Assembly (NCBI RefSeq): GCF_001263355.1 | Contig: NZ_LGYO01000012.1 | Location: 43,464 to 107,463 of the forward strand | Length of the DNA stretch: 64,000 bases | Origin: Acetobacterium bakii | GTDB lineage: Bacteria; Bacillota; Clostridia; Eubacteriales; Eubacteriaceae | Direction of reading: 5' to 3' | Shown here: piece after piece, positions 7,633 through 17,623 of the stretch | Layout: the number at the start of each line of letters is the position of its first letter | Position numbering within the stretch: position 1 is the first letter of the stretch | Program-made: the position numbers and the translations under genes | The notes under the pieces: model-generated | The model's database searches: none | What the model was told of the DNA's origin: nothing | What the model saw: the letters and a program-made list of their open reading frames with translations, nothing else

Positions 7633-10614
7633 ATGAATAAGTTTAACAGAAAGTCAATTGGAAATAAAGTAACATCATTAGTATTAGCATTTGTTGCAAT
7701 GGCATTACTATTAATCGGAATAACGGTTATTACTCTCAGCATTTATACTGAGAATAAACAAATAGAAGAACGCATGAACCTGCAACTCGACAGTACAATT
7801 AACCGAGTTGAACAAACCCTGGGTAACCACAGCGATGTTGTCAGCAGTTTAGGAAAGACCATTGGTGTAACCGGAAATCAAATGACAACCCAGGCGTATA
7901 GTGATCTTATCACCCAATACATTGGCCTCAACGATGACACATATGGTGCTGGTGTCTGGTATGAATACAACGGCTATCGGCCCGAGCAAAAATATTTCGG
8001 TCCGTATGCCTATCGTGAGGGTTCAAATATCATCTTTTCTGAAACGGAATTCAGTACAGACGAATATGACTATCCCAACCAGGAGTGGTATGTAGTTGGA
8101 AAAAATGCAAACGATGAAATTGCCTGGTCACCACCATATAAAGACGACATTCTGGGAATTTCTGTGGTAACTGCTACTCAAGCCTTTTACGACAGCGGTA
8201 AAAATTTCCGGGGTGTGGTCACTGGCGACATCGACTTGAGCAGTATCCAGAAAATGGTCACTGAAATTAAGGTTGGCGAAACTGGACGGGCTTTTCTTGT
8301 GGATCAAACGGGCCTCTATATCGCAGACCTGGATGTATCCAAGGCGATGAGTGTCAATCTGTTGGAAGATTCGAATAAGAGTCTGTCAAAACTTGGGGTG
8401 AATATTATCAGCGGTGAAACCGGAACTGGCGTTTTTACGGATAGTGCTGGAAAAAACAATATATACTATGCACCCATTTCCGAAACCGGGTGGACACTGG
8501 CCATTATGGAACCCCAAAGCGAACTGAATAAACCCATAATGATGCTGATTTACCAGCTTATTGGTTTGTTTTTATTAACCCTGCTTATTTTAAGCATTAT
8601 CCTTATGAACTTGATTAAAGGTGTGGTCAACCCCATCGTTTTAATTACCGAGCTCTTTCATAAAGCTGAAATAGGAGATTTTGAAAATAAAATTCCCAAT
8701 GAAATTATCAATCGTCAGGATGAGCTGGGAATGCTTGGTTTATCCTTCAAAAAATTATCGGAAAACATTCAGGAAAATATTATGACACTAGAACAGATCT
8801 CGCTGGGAAATCTCAATATTCAGGTGGACGTGAAATCAGATAAGGATGTTCAATCCAAGAGTTTAATTAAAGTTGTAGAAAATCTGAAGAATCTCGAAAC
8901 TGAGGTAGAAATGCTTACTCAATCGGCCACCGATGGCCATTTATCGATCCGCGGCGATGCCGGCAAATTCCAGGGCAAGTACCGGGATATAGTGGTTGGC
9001 GTCAATAATATGTTAAATGCCGTGGTCGAGCCCCTCAATATGTCGGCAGACTATGTTAATAAAATCAGCCGCGGGGATATACCCGAAAAAATCATCGCCG
9101 CCTATCATGGCGACTTTAATACCATTAAAGAAAATCTGAATTCCTGTATTGACAATATCAATGCCATGGTGTCCGATGCCGAAATGCTGGCCCGGGCAGC
9201 CACCGACGGTCACTTGGAAATAAAGGCGGACGCCACTCGCCACAGCGGCGATTTCCGTAAAATCATCAAGGGCTTTAATAATACTCTAAGCGCCCTGTTG
9301 GCACCCATCAATGAGGGCCGCCAGGTGATGAATAAAATGGCCGTCAATGATTACACTATTTCCATGAAAGGCGCCTATAAAGGCAATATGGCAGAGTTTG
9401 CCGAGGAAATCAACCGGGTTCATGCCGGTCTGCTCACGGTTCAGGATGCCTTTGTCGATATTTCCCAGGGCAATACCAGTCGGCTTAACGACTTTGTTGC
9501 CATTGGCAAGCGCTCCGATAACGATAAGCTGATCCCATCGATCATTGCCACCCTGGCCACCATTGACAATCTGATTACAGAATCCCGAAATCTGGCCCAG
9601 GCCGGGATTAACGGTAACCTGGAAGTCCGCAGCGATGCGACAAAATTTGCCGGCGGCTATCGGGATATCGTCGAGGGCTTCAACCAGACTCTGGATTCCA
9701 TCGAAGAGCCCATCAACGAGGCGGCCAATATGCTTGAACAGATGGCCGCCGGTAATCTGACCCAACTCATGGAGGGGGATTATCGGGGCAGTTATGCGAT
9801 TATCAAAAACTCCCTGAATGATACCATGCGGTCATTTAATGCGATTCTCGGCAGTATCAACCATTCCGCTGATGAGGTTGCCTCCGGATCCAAACAGGTA
9901 TCCTTTGGTAGTCAGGCCCTGGCCCAGGGCGCTACCGAGCAGGCCAGCTCCATGGAAGAACTCAATGCCTCCATTACTGAGGTGGCAGTTCAAACCAGAG
10001 AAAACGCCTTAAATGCCAACCAGGCCAATCAGCTGACCCGCATTGCCCAGAAAAATGCCGAAGACGGCAACACCCAGATGCAGCAGATGCTTAGCTCCAT
10101 GGAAGAAATCAATGCCGCCTCGGCTAAGATTTCGAACATCATCAAGGTTATTGATGATATCGCCTTCCAGACCAATATTTTGGCCCTGAATGCGGCGGTG
10201 GAAGCCGCCCGGGCTGGACAGCAGGGCAAGGGCTTTGCGGTGGTGGCTGAAGAGGTCCGTACTCTGGCTGGACGCAGTGCCGAAGCTGCCAAAGAAACCG
10301 CCGAACTGATTGAAGGTTCCATTTCCAAGGTTTCAGAAGGGACTGTCATTGCCAACAACACCGCTGAGTCGCTCACAGAAATTGTGGACAGGGTTGCCAA
10401 AGTTGCCGCCCTGGTCAGTAAAATTGACACCGCTTCCAACGAGCAAACCGTTTCCATCAACCAGATCAACACCGGCATCGAGCAGGTATCCCAGGTTGTT
10501 CAGACCAACTCGGCTACCGCCGAAGAAAGCGCCGCCGCCAGTGAAGAACTCTACAGTCAGGCGGAAATGCTCAAAAACATGGTCAGCAAATTCGAATTAA
10601 CCAAGACAAAATAA
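7633..10614 (+). CDS. Methyl-accepting chemotaxis protein with tandem HAMP-like modules
   Basis: 993 residues. TM1 is at about 12-34, an extracellular dCache-like sensor at about 38-295 ([25 protein letters not shown]), TM2 at about 300-325, then HAMP. Three related cytoplasmic modules follow, starting near residues 425, 515 and 651 ([52 protein letters not shown]). The C-terminal signalling domain has the hairpin tip [20 protein letters not shown] at about 840. It would signal to CheA/CheW on binding a small ligand outside the cell. The 3' two-thirds is clearly more GC-rich than the 5' third. Neighbouring transporters and BMC genes hint at taxis toward the BMC substrate. Confidence 0.93.
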   Translation: MNKFNRKSIGNKVTSLVLAFVAMALLLIGITVITLSIYTENKQIEERMNLQLDSTINRVEQTLGNHSDVVSSLGKTIGVTGNQMTTQAYSDLITQYIGLNDDTYGAGVWYEYNGYRPEQKYFGPYAYREGSNIIFSETEFSTDEYDYPNQEWYVVGKNANDEIAWSPPYKDDILGISVVTATQAFYDSGKNFRGVVTGDIDLSSIQKMVTEIKVGETGRAFLVDQTGLYIADLDVSKAMSVNLLEDSNKSLSKLGVNIISGETGTGVFTDSAGKNNIYYAPISETGWTLAIMEPQSELNKPIMMLIYQLIGLFLLTLLILSIILMNLIKGVVNPIVLITELFHKAEIGDFENKIPNEIINRQDELGMLGLSFKKLSENIQENIMTLEQISLGNLNIQVDVKSDKDVQSKSLIKVVENLKNLETEVEMLTQSATDGHLSIRGDAGKFQGKYRDIVVGVNNMLNAVVEPLNMSADYVNKISRGDIPEKIIAAYHGDFNTIKENLNSCIDNINAMVSDAEMLARAATDGHLEIKADATRHSGDFRKIIKGFNNTLSALLAPINEGRQVMNKMAVNDYTISMKGAYKGNMAEFAEEINRVHAGLLTVQDAFVDISQGNTSRLNDFVAIGKRSDNDKLIPSIIATLATIDNLITESRNLAQAGINGNLEVRSDATKFAGGYRDIVEGFNQTLDSIEEPINEAANMLEQMAAGNLTQLMEGDYRGSYAIIKNSLNDTMRSFNAILGSINHSADEVASGSKQVSFGSQALAQGATEQASSMEELNASITEVAVQTRENALNANQANQLTRIAQKNAEDGNTQMQQMLSSMEEINAASAKISNIIKVIDDIAFQTNILALNAAVEAARAGQQGKGFAVVAEEVRTLAGRSAEAAKETAELIEGSISKVSEGTVIANNTAESLTEIVDRVAKVAALVSKIDTASNEQTVSINQINTGIEQVSQVVQTNSATAEESAAASEELYSQAEMLKNMVSKFELTKTK

Positions 10615-10640
10615 GACGGATGACTATTGGTGTTAAAATC

Positions 10641-10741
10641 GTCCTGGGGACAATGGTAAATCGTTGTCGGCTGCAAGATCGTACAGGCTGTCGCCTGTTC
10701 GCCTTGATGCCGACAACTGATGTTACGATTGTCCCCAGGAC
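10641..10741. repeat. Palindromic repeat family A, copy A1
   Basis: 101 bp bounded by a perfect 14-bp inverted repeat, GTCCTGGGGACAAT and ATTGTCCCCAGGAC. Inside are a second paired level (GTTGTCGG with CCGACAAC) and a central hairpin ACAGGC-TGTC-GCCTGT. Copy A2 (13490) shares the same three levels. It lies between convergent genes. Confidence 0.85.
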
Positions 10742-10770
10742 TTACTTTTTGATTTTATCGACAAGTCAGA

Positions 10771-10798
10771 GGCAATGAATTTTCATTGTCTTTTTTTA
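10771..10798 (+). terminator. Intrinsic terminator after the chemoreceptor gene
   Basis: GGCAATGAA pairs with TTCATTG, followed by TCTTTTTTT. It lies between the chemoreceptor gene and convergent dxr. Confidence 0.6.
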
Positions 10799-10806
10799 CG
10801 TTAAAA

Positions 10807-11958
10807 TTATTTGATGCCCATGGCAATCTGCCGGGCCCAGGCATCCGCATCCAATACCTCATCAAGGGTTGGGTTGGCAATCACCGAATGCTTTTCCATG
10901 ACCATATTATTAATTCGGGGAATATCCACAAAATGAATTTCTTCATTTAAAAACCGGGCCACCGATACCTCGTTGGCGGCATTGAGCACACAGGTCATCG
11001 ACCCGCCGACTTCCAGGGCATCGTAGGCCAGCTGCAGACAGGAGAAGGTTTTCAGATCGGGTTCCTCAAAGGTCAGCTGACGAACCTGGTGAAAATCCAG
11101 GGACTGGCGCTGATTGGAAATGCGATGGGGATGGAAAAATGCGATTTGAATGGGCAGGGCCATATCCGGCATGCCCAGCTGGGCCATGGTTGAATGATCC
11201 ACAAATTCTACCATCGAGTGGATAATGCTCTGGGGATGAACTACCACATCAATCTGTTCATTGCGTAAATCAAAAAGCCATTTGGCCTCAATCACCTCGA
11301 GCCCCTTATTCATTAAGGTGGCGGAATCGATGGTGATTTTTTTACCCATGGACCAGTTTGGATGTTTAAGGGCCTGGTCAAGGGTTACCGATTGGAGCTG
11401 CTTCCAGGTTTTGCCCCGAAACGGTCCCCCGGAAGCGGTGATGATAATCCGGTCAATTTCATCGTGCCGATTGCCCATCAGACATTGGAAGATGGCTGAA
11501 TGTTCGCTGTCCACCGGCAGCATCGCCACACCTTTTTTCGCAGCGGCTTCCATTACAATTTTTCCGGCTGCCACCAGGGTTTCCTTGTTGGCCAAGGCAA
11601 TATCGATACCCTGGTCAATGGCCGCCAGGGTTGGCCGCAAACCAATCATTCCGGAAACCGCCGTCAGGAGCATGTCAATGCCGGAAAAGGTGGCGACCTC
11701 AATGAGCCCCTCAATACCGGTGACTACCACAACCTTGTTTCCCTTGGATTTTAAACGTTTCTCAAGAATCAGCGCACAATCCTTGTTCATCACACAGACC
11801 ATCGTTGGTTCGTATTTTTCAATTTGCTTTTCTAATAAACCAATGCTGGTATTGGTAGATAAACCGACGATATTTAATGTTTCACTGTTTTCAGAAACTA
11901 CTTCCAGCGCCTGGGTGCCAATGGAACCCGTGGAACCGATAATACTAATATTCTTCAT
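10807..11958 (-). CDS. dxr: 1-deoxy-D-xylulose 5-phosphate reductoisomerase
   Basis: 383 residues, normal length. NADPH-dependent conversion of DXP to 2-C-methyl-D-erythritol 4-phosphate, the committed step of the MEP isoprenoid pathway. Visible motifs: N-terminal nucleotide loop ISIIGSTGSIGTQALEVV; metal/substrate motif PVDSEHSAIFQCL (Asp and Glu ligands); SGGPFRGK; and NKGLEVIEAKWLF. It is alone on the minus strand, convergent with the chemoreceptor gene, and not in the uppS-cdsA-dxr cluster common elsewhere. Its upstream side holds repeat B1. Confidence 0.97.
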   Translation of the reverse strand: MKNISIIGSTGSIGTQALEVVSENSETLNIVGLSTNTSIGLLEKQIEKYEPTMVCVMNKDCALILEKRLKSKGNKVVVVTGIEGLIEVATFSGIDMLLTAVSGMIGLRPTLAAIDQGIDIALANKETLVAAGKIVMEAAAKKGVAMLPVDSEHSAIFQCLMGNRHDEIDRIIITASGGPFRGKTWKQLQSVTLDQALKHPNWSMGKKITIDSATLMNKGLEVIEAKWLFDLRNEQIDVVVHPQSIIHSMVEFVDHSTMAQLGMPDMALPIQIAFFHPHRISNQRQSLDFHQVRQLTFEEPDLKTFSCLQLAYDALEVGGSMTCVLNAANEVSVARFLNEEIHFVDIPRINNMVMEKHSVIANPTLDEVLDADAWARQIAMGIK

Positions 11959-12036
11959 TGATCACTACCCCGTTCTTTTTCTTCTTATTATATCATAATT
12001 GTTTGTCAAAAGATTATCATTTTTCACACTCTACGT

Positions 12037-12185
12037 CGGACAGTTCAGAAACACTAAGTACGCTTGAACGACAATTGTTACATCAAGTTGTGTGCATCAT
12101 GGCGAACACCGAAGGTGTCCGATCTTGAAGCACACAACGATTAACAATTGGTCGTTCAAGTGAAACCGAAAGTGGATACTGTCCG
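12037..12185. repeat. Palindromic repeat family B, copy B1
   Basis: 149 bp ending in CGGACAGT and ACTGTCCG. Nested pairings are CTTGAACGACAATTGTTA with TAACAATTGGTCGTTCAAG (one bulge), GTTGTGTGC with GCACACAAC, and an inner ACACC-GAA-GGTGT hairpin. It lies between divergent dxr and the alcohol dehydrogenase gene. Confidence 0.85.
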
Positions 12186-12266
12186 TAAAGGTTGGCCACA
12201 GGTAAAAAACCGGGATGAAATAATAATTTGCTTCAATAATGTATCTCAAAGAAGTAAAATATTCCA

Positions 12267-12295
12267 TTTCTTACCGCATTGCTTTGGAATATAAT
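12267..12295 (+). promoter_or_regulatory. Candidate sigma-A promoter of the alcohol dehydrogenase gene
   Basis: TATAAT at 12290-12295 is a perfect -10 box. A weak -35 (TTTCTT, 12267-12272) lies 17 bp upstream. The ATG follows at 12328 with GGAGG at 12316-12320. Confidence 0.45.
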
Positions 12296-12327
12296 CATGT
12301 AAACGAATAAAATTTGGAGGTGCTGTT

Positions 12328-13476
12328 ATGGCAAAAACCTATTATTTTCCACCAATCGTGATTATGGGACCGGGGGCAGTTGAATTGATTGTTCCTGAAA
12401 TTCAGAGAATGAATGTAAAAAAAGCCCTTGTTGTCACCGATCAGGTATTAATTGATGCCGGCGTGGCAAAAATTGTCTTTGATGTTTTAGATGCTGCAAA
12501 AATTGACTACACCATATTTTCAGATGTTAAACCCAACCCAACCGTTACAAATGTAAACGCAGGTTATCAAAAACTTCTTGATGACGAATGCGATTTTGTT
12601 ATAAGCATCGGCGGCGGCTCACCCCAGGATACCGGCAAGGGGATTGCCATTCTAGCCACAAACCCCGGAGATCTACGGGACTACGAAGGCGTTGGTAAAA
12701 CCGCCAACAAATCGCTTCCCATTGTAGGCATTAACACCACCGCCGGAACAGCCAGTGAAGCAACCATCAATTACGTTATTACCGACGAAGATCGTAAATT
12801 AAAAATGGTTATCGTCGATCCCAATTGTCTGACAACCGTAGCGGTAAATGATCCAATATTAATGATCAAGATGCCAAAATCCTTAACGGCGGCAACCGGG
12901 ATGGATGCACTTACCCATGCGGTTGAAGGCTATACCACCGCCGGCGCAACCCCATTCACCGATCTTTTCAATCTGGAAGCCATTAAAGTTATTTCCAAAA
13001 GCCTGAGAAAAGCCGTCGCTGATGGCGAAGATTTAGACGCCCGTGACGCCATGGCCTATGGTCAGTTTGTCACCGGGATGGGATTCTCCAACGGCGGCCT
13101 GGGAATTGTTCATTCCATGGCGCATCAGTTGGGCGGTTTCTACGATCTTCCCCATGGCGTTTGCAATGCCATTCTGCTGCCATATGTTGTGCACTTTAAC
13201 GCGGATGCCGTCGGCGATCGTTTAAAAGATATTGCCGTGGCAATGGGTGTTGATGTGAGTCGGCGGGAACCAAAAGAAATCAATATCATGGCCATTGATG
13301 CCATTAAGAAACTGTCTAAAGACGTTGGCATTCCCACCGGCCTCAAAGAAATCGGCGTACAGGAAAAAGATTTCGGCGAACTGGCAGATTTGGCACTGGC
13401 CGATATCTGCACCGGCGGAAATCCTAAATGCCCGACCAAAGAAGAAGTGATGGCCATCTATAAAGCCGCTTTTTAA
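12328..13476 (+). CDS. Iron-type (group III) alcohol dehydrogenase
   Basis: 382 residues. NAD(P)H-dependent interconversion of aldehydes and alcohols. The NAD loop is SIGGGSPQDTGKGIA (about residue 96). Metal ligands fall in ATGMDALTHAVEGY and GLGIVHSMAHQLGGFYDLPHG, the Asp and three His positions of the family. It resembles 1,3-propanediol dehydrogenase, lactaldehyde reductase (FucO) and PduQ types; the substrate is undecided. There is no encapsulation-peptide-like helix at either end, so it is probably cytosolic. Monocistronic: own promoter, terminator at 13629, and flanked by repeats of families B and A. Confidence 0.93.
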   Translation: MAKTYYFPPIVIMGPGAVELIVPEIQRMNVKKALVVTDQVLIDAGVAKIVFDVLDAAKIDYTIFSDVKPNPTVTNVNAGYQKLLDDECDFVISIGGGSPQDTGKGIAILATNPGDLRDYEGVGKTANKSLPIVGINTTAGTASEATINYVITDEDRKLKMVIVDPNCLTTVAVNDPILMIKMPKSLTAATGMDALTHAVEGYTTAGATPFTDLFNLEAIKVISKSLRKAVADGEDLDARDAMAYGQFVTGMGFSNGGLGIVHSMAHQLGGFYDLPHGVCNAILLPYVVHFNADAVGDRLKDIAVAMGVDVSRREPKEINIMAIDAIKKLSKDVGIPTGLKEIGVQEKDFGELADLALADICTGGNPKCPTKEEVMAIYKAAF

Positions 13477-13489
13477 ACCGGCATAAATC

Positions 13490-13588
13490 GTCCCGGGGAC
13501 AATGGCAAATCGTTGTCGGCGGCATGATCGGACAGGCGAGCCTGTTTGCCATGATGCCGACAACTGATGTTACGATTGTCCCCGGGAC
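13490..13588. repeat. Palindromic repeat family A, copy A2
   Basis: 99 bp with a perfect 14-bp terminal inverted repeat, GTCCCGGGGACAAT and ATTGTCCCCGGGAC. Compared with A1, the fifth base of the left end (T to C) and its partner on the right (A to G) have both changed, which keeps pairing. Inner levels GTTGTCGG/CCGACAAC and ACAGGC-GA-GCCTGT are retained. Confidence 0.85.
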
Positions 13589-13628
13589 TTACGTTGCAGT
13601 ATTATAATAGTAATGTGACAAAACACAG

Positions 13629-13656
13629 AGCTCTCTGAAATTCAGAGAGCTTTTTT
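13629..13656 (+). terminator. Intrinsic terminator of the alcohol dehydrogenase gene
   Basis: AGCTCTCTGAA pairs with TTCAGAGAGCT, followed by TTTTTATTT. Confidence 0.85.
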
Positions 13657-13840
13657 ATTTGTAAAAAATTAAGTCATTCAGCAAAAAATATGCAATTTTA
13701 CTGTATCCTTCCTAAAAAAATGATATAATAAAGCATTCAATAGAATATTGAAAACCATAAAATTTAGAAAAACATTGGAAACGCACAAATAAAAGACCAT
13801 TTAATACCTGCGTTTGGTTTATTAAATAATTACTGTCATT

Positions 13841-14008
13841 GGACAGTACACAAAACATAAAGCAGCTCCAACGACCAATTGTTACATCAAGCTGTGACCA
13901 TGGGGTCAGACCCTGTGCATCAAGGCGAACACCGTAGGTGTACGATCTTGCAGCACACAGCGATTAACAATTGATCGTTGGAGCAACACCTAAAGTAAAT
14001 AACTGTCC
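13841..14008. repeat. Palindromic repeat family B, copy B2
   Basis: 168 bp from GGACAGT to ACTGTCC. It keeps the B1 plan: CCAACGACCAATTGTTA with TAACAATTGATCGTTGG, and the ACACC-GTA-GGTGT hairpin. It carries about 20 extra bases with a small hairpin (GGGTCAGACCC) in one arm, so the family tolerates nested insertions. It lies upstream of the nuclease pair. Confidence 0.8.
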
Positions 14009-14090
14009 GCCAGGGACATTGTGTTTATTAACCAGCAGGAATACCAGTTTCGCAATTATCTAAAAATTTAATATAGAGGAGGGAAAGAGG

Positions 14091-15209
14091 ATGCTGACAA
14101 CTTTTATTCATACCGGTGATTTTCACCTAGGTCGCCCCTTTACCTTTAAGCAGCAAGGCAATTATTACGGAAAAAATAGACGCAAAGAATTGTGGACAGC
14201 CTTTGAATTCACCATTGAATTTGCAAATGCGAAGAGAATCCCCCTGATATTAATCGCCGGCGATCTTTTCGATTCAGCTAACGTCCTAACCATGGATGTG
14301 AAACGGGTAGCAGAGGCCTTTGGTTCTCTTAAACAAACCCAGGTGGTGATCATCACCGGAAATCACGATTATCACGGTGACAATTCACCCTATGAAAAAG
14401 CTATCTGGCCCAAAAATGTTTATATTTTTAAAGAAGATGTTTTCCGGTCAGTTTATATTGAATCACTGAATACCGAAATATTTGGCATGTCCTGGGTAAA
14501 AAACCAGTACCGGGAATTTCCCGAACGATCCTTTAATGCCCTGAAACTCGAAGATACCCGTTACAACATCCTTCTGGCCCACGGCGAAGTCGGTGGTCAG
14601 GGCACCTATCTGCCACTCGATCTGCGACTCCTGGAAAGCAAAGGTTTTGACACCATTGCCCTGGGACATATTCATAAACCGGGAATATCCCCGGGAAAAG
14701 CCGCCTACTGCGGGTCACCGGTGCCCCTTAACTTTGGCGAAACCGGAGAGCATGGATTTTTGGTTTCCCGGATTAAAGTCGACACCGAAAATCAACAATT
14801 TATAACAACCAGTGGCATCAATCCGATTCCGTCACGGAGCTATCAAACCAGGGAAATCGTGGTTGGACCCGAGCAGTCATACAATGAAATTATCGACATG
14901 GTGGTAAACTGCGACAGCTATGAAAAAAGACAACAGGATTTTTATCGCATCCAGTTTACCGGATTTATCGACCCGGAAATACAGCTTGACTGGATCGATG
15001 AAGACCTGGAAGAGGCCTTTTATTATGTGGAAACAGACACATCAAGGCTGGAACCGGACATTGATATCGAACAATTGCTGGAAGAAAACAAAGACAACCC
15101 AGTGGGACAATTTTTAGAAGCCCTAAAAAACATCCAGGATCCGGAAGTCAGAAAAAAAGCCATGATCTACAGCATTGAAGCCATGGTGGGAGAGGGTCTA
15201 TTAAGATGA
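14091..15209 (+). CDS. SbcD/YhaO-like metallophosphoesterase (DNA exonuclease subunit)
   Basis: 372 residues. All Mre11/SbcD nuclease motifs are visible: HTGDFHLGRP near residue 6, AGDLFDS, TGNHDYHGD, LLAHGEVGG and ALGHIHKPG. It should form a Mn-dependent nuclease with the adjoining SMC-like ATPase. The C-terminal part (YYVETDTSRLEPDIDIEQLL) matches the YhaO subgroup of Firmicutes better than classical SbcD. The stop overlaps the start of the ATPase gene (15206), indicating translational coupling. RBS GAGGAGGG precedes the ATG. Confidence 0.9.
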   Translation: MLTTFIHTGDFHLGRPFTFKQQGNYYGKNRRKELWTAFEFTIEFANAKRIPLILIAGDLFDSANVLTMDVKRVAEAFGSLKQTQVVIITGNHDYHGDNSPYEKAIWPKNVYIFKEDVFRSVYIESLNTEIFGMSWVKNQYREFPERSFNALKLEDTRYNILLAHGEVGGQGTYLPLDLRLLESKGFDTIALGHIHKPGISPGKAAYCGSPVPLNFGETGEHGFLVSRIKVDTENQQFITTSGINPIPSRSYQTREIVVGPEQSYNEIIDMVVNCDSYEKRQQDFYRIQFTGFIDPEIQLDWIDEDLEEAFYYVETDTSRLEPDIDIEQLLEENKDNPVGQFLEALKNIQDPEVRKKAMIYSIEAMVGEGLLR

Positions 15210-17515
15210 AAATAAAAAAAATAACAATGAACGCCTTTGGCAAGTTCCAAAATAAAACCATCAACCTGGAACCCGGGTTAAACCTCATTCAGGGAAACAA
15301 CGAAGCTGGAAAAACAACCACCCAGGCCTTTATTCAGGGCATGTATTTTGGCTTTTACAAACCCTACCGAAAAAAGAAAACCTATGGCATGGAGTATGAA
15401 AAATACATGCCCTGGGAACAATTGGATTACAGCGGGTCCTTGATTTATGAGGTGGATGGCCGGGAAATTCGCCTGGAACGTAATTTTCTCAGAGGCAAAG
15501 ACAGCCTGATGATTTACGATAATACCACCGGAGAAGACATTACCCAGGAATTTAAATACGATGGGGTCATCCGTCAACACCTGCCCCTGGGGGACCTGGG
15601 AATCACCCAGGGCATTTATAACAATACCGTAAACATTCGCCAGCTACCCTTTGAACTCGAATCCGGTTCCCAGGAAGAAATTCGCCAATGCTATCTGGAG
15701 CGAAAAAATGCCGACGGCAACGATATGAATTTCAACGGGATTATCAGAAGGCTGGAAGAAAAAAAGAAAACCATTGGCCGATCCGGTCAAAGCAAGTCCA
15801 AGGTCGGGGCGGCGGTGCGAAAACGGGATGAGCTGCTTGTCGCTCTCAGAGACGGGGAAGAAGCCTATGCAAAGGTGGCCAGAAACCAGAAAACCATTGC
15901 TGCCTATCAAAAGAGAATGAAACAGATCGAATCCGAAAACGAATTTCTGGTCAAAGAATCCGTGGTAAATCGGAAACGTGAACTCCTCCAGACCTATGAG
16001 AAAATTACCCAGCTTGAAAAAGAAAACAACCAGATTAAAGAAGCAGTCAAGGATTGGGACGACTATAGCCGCTTTAATTTTAAGACCCTGGAAGGTCTTA
16101 AAGCTATTGAAAATCAAATTGACCGTCTTAGCGACCAAATGAACTATATCGAAAAAGAAATGGATGATCTGGTCCATCAAATTAAAAACATCCGCAGAAA
16201 AGAAGAATCCAAACGCGGCTGCTTTAATGGCAATACCTGGGAAACCATCGCTAAGGATTATGAAAACTTTCTTGAGTTCAAGCGGGTGCCAGAGGCCATG
16301 AAAGAAAAATCGAGCTTCGGCATCAGTATTGTGCTCATCAGCCTAATCATTTTCGGGATTGGTCTGGCTGGCACCATGATGAATGGTACCTTGCCACTGG
16401 ATGAAACCGTGGAAAGTATCTTATTAACCCTTGGAATCGCCATGACCCTTGTCGGAGTGGTCAGTGCCATTTATGTGCCGGCGACCAACAACAAGAAGCG
16501 CCGCAGCCAGGAGCTTGAGACCATCAATGACGAACAGCATTCGATTTTTGTGAAATACGGTGTGGCAACAGCAGAGGAATATGAAACCTATTATAAAAAA
16601 GCCTTTAGAATCCAGAAAGAACTGGAACAGATGAAAAACGAAGGTGAACTATTATTGATTCAGCAATCCCGGCATCAGGCTGGATTTGAAGTTCTGTTTG
16701 AGCAACATCGGGGTATCACCCGGGAATTTGCCAATCGCCTGGCTGAATACAAGGTCAAATCCATAGAAGTCTATGTTGAAGGCTGCAAAAAAGGTCAGCA
16801 GTTTGATGAACTGATGGTTCGCTTGAATACCAACCAGCGCTTGCTGGAAGGTCTTTATGAAACCGTCAACGCCGGAAAAATCGTGGGGGGTAATACCCTT
16901 TGGGAACAGGCCACACCAAAAGCCGAGGAAATCCTCAATCTGGGCAAAGAAATTGCCCGTCTGGAAGGGGAGAACAGTACCCTGATGGAAGGGGTCAGTT
17001 TGCCCATCGAAACCAGTGAGGCGCTAAAAACATTAACGGCTCAAATTGACACCTGTAACCTGGAAATAAAAGGCTGTGATGCGGCCCTTGAAATTCTTGA
17101 ACGCACCCAGAAAGAATCCCATCATGAATCGGCACCCGAGCTTAATCTAAAAATTGGCGCCATTCTGGGGGAGGTAACCCATCATTACCAGGGGGTTAAA
17201 ATCGATGATCGCATGAAGGTGAAAGTTGTCGATCCCGATGGCGGCAACTTCAGAGAAGCGGAACAGTTAAGCGCCGGCACCATGGATCAGGTACATTTCG
17301 CCTTTCGCTACGGCATCTCTGATGCTTTAGATCGAGACATTCCTTTTATCCTGGATGAACCCTTTGCCCGATACGACGCCGAGCGAAAAACTCAGGCCCT
17401 TAAATTGCTGGCCGAGCTGAGCCGGCGTAGGCAGGTTATTCTCTTTACCTGTGGAATGGACGAAGAAAAAACCCTGAAATCACTGGGTCAGGACTTTCAT
17501 ACCATCGAATTATAA
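15206..17515 (+). CDS. SbcC/YhaN-like SMC-type ATPase with internal membrane helices
   Basis: 769 residues. Walker A is in LIQGNNEAGKTTTQAFIQG (about 27-45). The ABC signature is AEQLSAGTMDQVHFAFRYG (about 690) and Walker B is IPFILDEPFARYD (about 712). Long coiled coils lie between. Two hydrophobic segments (ISIVLISLIIFGIGLAGTMM and ILLTLGIAMTLVGVVSAIYV, about 373-425) sit in the middle, where SbcC carries its zinc hook. This is the YhaN plan and implies membrane anchoring. It is shorter than typical SbcC (about 1000). Partner of the 14091 nuclease; role in DNA end processing is inferred. Confidence 0.88.
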   Translation: MKIKKITMNAFGKFQNKTINLEPGLNLIQGNNEAGKTTTQAFIQGMYFGFYKPYRKKKTYGMEYEKYMPWEQLDYSGSLIYEVDGREIRLERNFLRGKDSLMIYDNTTGEDITQEFKYDGVIRQHLPLGDLGITQGIYNNTVNIRQLPFELESGSQEEIRQCYLERKNADGNDMNFNGIIRRLEEKKKTIGRSGQSKSKVGAAVRKRDELLVALRDGEEAYAKVARNQKTIAAYQKRMKQIESENEFLVKESVVNRKRELLQTYEKITQLEKENNQIKEAVKDWDDYSRFNFKTLEGLKAIENQIDRLSDQMNYIEKEMDDLVHQIKNIRRKEESKRGCFNGNTWETIAKDYENFLEFKRVPEAMKEKSSFGISIVLISLIIFGIGLAGTMMNGTLPLDETVESILLTLGIAMTLVGVVSAIYVPATNNKKRRSQELETINDEQHSIFVKYGVATAEEYETYYKKAFRIQKELEQMKNEGELLLIQQSRHQAGFEVLFEQHRGITREFANRLAEYKVKSIEVYVEGCKKGQQFDELMVRLNTNQRLLEGLYETVNAGKIVGGNTLWEQATPKAEEILNLGKEIARLEGENSTLMEGVSLPIETSEALKTLTAQIDTCNLEIKGCDAALEILERTQKESHHESAPELNLKIGAILGEVTHHYQGVKIDDRMKVKVVDPDGGNFREAEQLSAGTMDQVHFAFRYGISDALDRDIPFILDEPFARYDAERKTQALKLLAELSRRRQVILFTCGMDEEKTLKSLGQDFHTIEL

Positions 17516-17623
17516 AAAAATTGAGTTTTGCATAAAAATTTACCCTAAATTTCTGCCCCTAAGTAATGGAAATCCTTTACAATGAATATATGAAACAAAT
17601 GACAAATAAAGGAGAGTGAATCT

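Noticed and set aside
9013..9765. Long minus-strand open frames inside the chemoreceptor gene
   Set aside because: They lie opposite a clear MCP coding sequence, have no ribosome sites, and arise from GC-rich repeated codons.
12328..13476. Alcohol dehydrogenase as a member of the microcompartment
   Set aside because: No encapsulation-like helix at either end, own promoter and terminator, and 5 kb of unrelated genes away from the BMC block.
10641..14008. Repeats A and B as CRISPR arrays
   Set aside because: They are long palindromes with no short direct repeats at regular spacing and no cas genes nearby.
17521..17623. A terminator between the YhaN-like gene and the sensory module
   Set aside because: The gap has A/T runs but no stem; read-through from the nuclease pair cannot be excluded.
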